DNA from: Altibacter sp. | GTDB lineage: Bacteria > Bacteroidota > Bacteroidia > Flavobacteriales > Flavobacteriaceae | Assembly (NCBI GenBank): GCA_028285705.1 | Contig: JANQOS010000103.1 | Span: 1-40,222, forward strand | Direction: 5' to 3' | Length of the DNA stretch: 40,222 nucleotides | Shown here: positions 37,367-40,222 of the stretch, one piece after another | Layout of the letters: every line of letters starts with the position of its first letter | How positions within the stretch are numbered: the first letter of the stretch is position 1 | Notes under the pieces: generated by a model | Database searches by the model: none | Told to the model about the DNA's origin: nothing | The model's input: only the letters and a program-made list of their open reading frames with translations | Position numbers and translations under genes: made by a program

Positions 37367-38329
37367 TTAAGCTGTTATTTCAGACTCAACTGTGGCCAAA
37401 TATCTTTCAGCATCTAAAGCGGCCATACATCCGGTACCGGCTGCTGTTACTGCTTGACGGTATTCTTTATCCTGAACATCTCCGCTTGCAAAAACTCCCG
37501 GTTTGTCAGTCTTCGTGCTCTTGCCCTCGGTAATTAAATACCCGGTGTCGTCCATTGCCAATTGTCCCTTGAAAATATCTGTATTGGGCTTGTGCCCAAT
37601 AGCTATAAACAATCCGGTAATGGCAATTTCTTCCTTTTCTCCTGTAATATTATTTTTCATTCTAAGCCCTTCAACCACCATATCACCTAGAACTTCATCG
37701 ATCTCTGTATTGTACCTAAGGTCTATGTTTTCAGTAGATGTAACTCTGTGCTGCATTGCTTTGGATGCTTTCATATGGTCCTTTCGTACCAGCATGGTTA
37801 CTTTATTGCAAATATTGGCAAGGTAAGTAGCCTCTTCGGCTGCAGTATCTCCTCCACCAACTATAGCGACATCTTGTCCTTTATAAAAAAAACCATCGCA
37901 TACCGCACATGCAGATACTCCACCGCCACGTAGGCGTTGCTCACTTGGCAATCCTAAATATTTTGCGGTAGCACCTGTAGAAATAATAACTGTTTCGGCT
38001 TCAATTTGAGTAGTGTTATCTACAGTGATCTTATGGATACCTCCTATTTCGCCGCTAAAATCCACTGCTGTCACCATCCCAATACGTACTTGCGTACCAA
38101 AGCGTTCGGCTTGTTGTTGCAATTGGACCATCATTGTAGGGCCGTCTACTCCTTCGGGATATCCCGGGAAATTATCGACTTCTGTAGTTGTTGTTAATTG
38201 TCCGCCAGGCTCCATACCTGTATACAATACAGGTTTTAGATCTGCTCTCGCAGCATAAATCGCTGCTGTATACCCAGCAGGCCCCGAACCAATAATTAAG
38301 CATTTTATTCTTTCAATAGTATCAGACAT
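37367..38329 (-). CDS. trxB: Thioredoxin-disulfide reductase
   Basis: CLIIGSGPAGYTAAIYAARADLKPVLYTG; redox motif CAVCDG; GGGDTAAEEA. Confidence 0.98.
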   Translation of the reverse strand: MSDTIERIKCLIIGSGPAGYTAAIYAARADLKPVLYTGMEPGGQLTTTTEVDNFPGYPEGVDGPTMMVQLQQQAERFGTQVRIGMVTAVDFSGEIGGIHKITVDNTTQIEAETVIISTGATAKYLGLPSEQRLRGGGVSACAVCDGFFYKGQDVAIVGGGDTAAEEATYLANICNKVTMLVRKDHMKASKAMQHRVTSTENIDLRYNTEIDEVLGDMVVEGLRMKNNITGEKEEIAITGLFIAIGHKPNTDIFKGQLAMDDTGYLITEGKSTKTDKPGVFASGDVQDKEYRQAVTAAGTGCMAALDAERYLATVESEITA

Positions 38330-38422
38330 AATAAATTTTCTTCAAAATATTTTCAGAATGTAAAAGTAGTAACTTTAGTAAGAAACTTACACTAAAAGTT
38401 ATTAAGAATATTTATTTGTTTA

Positions 38423-38884
38423 TTAAGATTTGCGATTGTACTTTTTTGGAAAAAAGCGGCCCGTAGTCTCTTTGTAGTTTTTGTAGTCTGAAAAATTCTT
38501 CATTAAGAACTTTTCTTCATAATTGGTTTTGAAATATAATGCAACTACTAATACAATAGAAATTAAAAGTTTTACAATAGATAATGTATAAAAAGAATAC
38601 GAAAACATTGCTATAATAATCCCCAGATAAATAGGATGGCGTACATATCCATATATACCATTGGAAATTAAGCCGGCTTTCTTTTTTGGGTTAGAAAAAG
38701 GGGCGATATTCTCATTAAGATTTAAAATACCTAAAAGAATTATAAGGAACCCAATTACTACAAGACCCAATAATGTGTAACGAACCCATTGAGAAAGCGT
38801 GAGGTCAATTTTATCCTCCCAGGTTATAAAGAACATCGCAAATAGCAAAAATTGTATAAGTACGTATAGAATGTCTTTCTTCAA
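38423..38884 (-). CDS. Isoprenylcysteine carboxyl methyltransferase-like (PEMT/NnrU-type) membrane protein
   Basis: GLISNGIYGYVRHPIYLGIIIAMFSYSFY...NYEEKFLMKNFSDYKNYKETTGRFFPK. Confidence 0.88.
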   Translation of the reverse strand: MKKDILYVLIQFLLFAMFFITWEDKIDLTLSQWVRYTLLGLVVIGFLIILLGILNLNENIAPFSNPKKKAGLISNGIYGYVRHPIYLGIIIAMFSYSFYTLSIVKLLISIVLVVALYFKTNYEEKFLMKNFSDYKNYKETTGRFFPKKYNRKS

Positions 38885-39092
38885 GGCAAGTGGATATAAG
38901 TATTCTGTAAAAAATTCTGGGGAGACCCCAAATTTAACTTAAATTATACTTATACAAAAAATATTTACGGTTTTAACAATGGAGGTGTTTGTAGGAATTA
39001 TCTTGCTTAAAGCAAGCAGAGAGTGCTACTGTGCTACACAGTTTTATTTTCTTCAGTTTAATTGAACGAATTCAGCCTACTTTTAGAAAATG

Positions 39093-39120
39093 AAAAAGTG
39101 GTGTAATTGCACCACTTTTT
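39093..39120. terminator. Strong bidirectional terminator hairpin
   Basis: AAAAAGTGGTG-TAATTG-CACCACTTTTT, 11-bp perfect stem. Confidence 0.85.
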
Positions 39121-39196
39121 GGTTACGTAGGGATGACAGGATTTACAGAATCCGTGAAACCCTCATTGCAAATAAAGCTTTGCTTTATTTAAAATC

Positions 39197-39249
39197 AAAA
39201 GCCTTAGTTTTCTTTAGAAAGTAAACTTTCTACAAAAACCAAAGCTTTT
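39197..39249 (-). terminator. Long hairpin just downstream of tRNA-Pro, likely its terminator
   Basis: Outer AAAAGC/GCTTTT with near-continuous pairing; inner TAGAAAGT-AA-ACTTTCTA. Confidence 0.65.
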
Positions 39250-39252
39250 ATT

Positions 39253-39330
<78 letters not shown>

Positions 39331-39430
39331 AAATTTGAATTGCAAAAATACCAAATTTAAAAGTCTACAAACAAGTTTCGGGTTAATATTTTTGGGCTGT
39401 AAGTATATTTAAAATACAACAATCCAATTT

Positions 39431-39610
39431 CTATTTTTTTAAAATCTTATTATTAGTAAGCAGTCTTATAATTTCCTCTTTTTTAACTCTGCTTACAGGT
39501 ATCTTGTCATTACCTATTATTAGTTGATTACCGCTGATTGCCTGTACTTTATTGAAGGCTACAACATAAGATTTATATACATGATAAAAACAATAAGCAA
39601 TATCTGTCGA
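39431..39610 (-). pseudogene. C-terminal remnant of a LytTR-domain response regulator
   Basis: Minus-strand frame reads STDIAYCFYHVYKSYVVAFNKVQAISGNQLIIGNDKIPVSRVKKEEIIRLLTNNKILKK*, a typical LytTR C-terminus; preceded by an in-frame TAA and no start codon. Confidence 0.8.
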
Positions 39611-39804
39611 TTACATTCCATTAAAATCTAAGACTTTTGTTCAGAATATCTATACAAATAGAAGATATATAGTAATTAAATAAGGCACTTATCTTTTCAA
39701 TTTAGATACCAAAGAGAATACCAAAATCATTGGTGATAACCTTTAAAATACTGAGAAAAAAGACACTTTTAGCATAGTTTAGTTACCATATTCTATTAAA
39801 AAAT

Positions 39805-39850
39805 TTGCGTAACCGAATGATTACATTTATATTTGTAACCAATCAGTTAC
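39805..39850 (+). promoter_or_regulatory. Promoter with paired pseudo-palindromic operators upstream of the ArsR gene
   Basis: TTG 39805-39807 and TATATTTG 39828-39835; GTAACCGAATGATTAC (39809-39824) and GTAACCAATCAGTTAC (39835-39850). Confidence 0.7.
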
Positions 39851-39858
39851 ATATTTCT

Positions 39859-40188
39859 ATGAGAAGAGATGTTTTTCAGGCAATAGCCGACCCGGTGAGA
39901 AGAGATATTATAGAACTTCTGGCAAAAGAAGCACTAACGGTAAATACCGTAGCTGAAAACTTTGAGATCAGTCGCCCTGCTATCTCAAAACATATCAAGA
40001 TCCTAAACGAATGTGGAATAATAAGCGTTCACAAACAAGGTAGAGAGCGATTTTGCATAATTCAGCCGGGAAAACTTATTCCAGCTTTCTTATGGATGGA
40101 ACAATACCGGAATCTGTGGGAAGAAAAACTGGATTCTTTCGAAAATTATTTAAACAACTTACAAGCAAAAAATAGAAAAGATGAATAA
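39859..40188 (+). CDS. ArsR/SmtB-family winged-helix regulator (start reassigned to 39859)
   Basis: MRRDVFQAIADPVRRDIIELLAKEALTVNTVAENFEISRPAISKHIKILNECGIISVHKQGRERFCII. Confidence 0.94.
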   Translation: MRRDVFQAIADPVRRDIIELLAKEALTVNTVAENFEISRPAISKHIKILNECGIISVHKQGRERFCIIQPGKLIPAFLWMEQYRNLWEEKLDSFENYLNNLQAKNRKDE

Positions 40189-40222
40189 TACGAATGAAAC
40201 AAGCTGTAATGTCCTGCTTTAG

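Noticed and set aside
38982-39068. Possible 28-aa ORF MEVFVGIILLKASRECYCATQFYFLQFN
   Set aside because: Overlaps strong hairpins, is short and has no recognisable features; non-coding structure is a better explanation.
40181-40222. Possible next CDS after the ArsR gene (MNNTNETSCNVLL then TAG at the window edge)
   Set aside because: Only 14 codons are visible, so it is impossible to tell a short ORF, a frameshifted gene or another frame from this window.

Overview
The window looks like chromosomal DNA from a Bacteroidota bacterium, most likely Flavobacteriaceae: low GC, TAnnTTTG-type promoters, TonB-dependent receptor, 2TM-domain/LytTR regulators, T9SS-type C-terminus and GIN/DUF2807 proteins. 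It is mostly compact housekeeping and conserved-hypothetical operons. I see no CRISPR array, transposase, phage module or recognisable toxin-antitoxin or defense island. Main blocks: (1) an AlkC-like C-terminus, a DUF985 cupin and two overlapping methyltransferases; (2) a DUF4331 region that appears split over two adjacent secreted proteins, plus a TPR protein; (3) a probable operon of TonB receptor, DUF2141, TPR, 2TM-fused sensor kinase, two stand-alone 2TM proteins and a LytTR regulator; (4) a class III nucleotide cyclase with a small repeat protein; (5) NDH-2, and an ECF sigma factor with a membrane partner; (6) an AT-rich LRR/T9SS protein; (7) a translationally coupled SpoIIM/DUF4129/DUF4350/MoxR/DUF58 operon; (8) OxyR; (9) DUF4870, an unannotated 59-aa ORF, PadR, PspC and DUF2807; (10) TrxB; (11) a hairpin-rich tRNA-Pro region with a 15-bp tRNA 3'-end duplication and an unannotated LytTR gene remnant; (12) an ArsR regulator with a paired operator. 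The strongest less-explained signals are non-coding: a heptamer-based inverted-repeat element (10724-10800), a nested-palindrome intergenic element (29897-29990) and the tRNA-Pro flank (38895-39610). All family calls were made by eye from sequence, without database searches.
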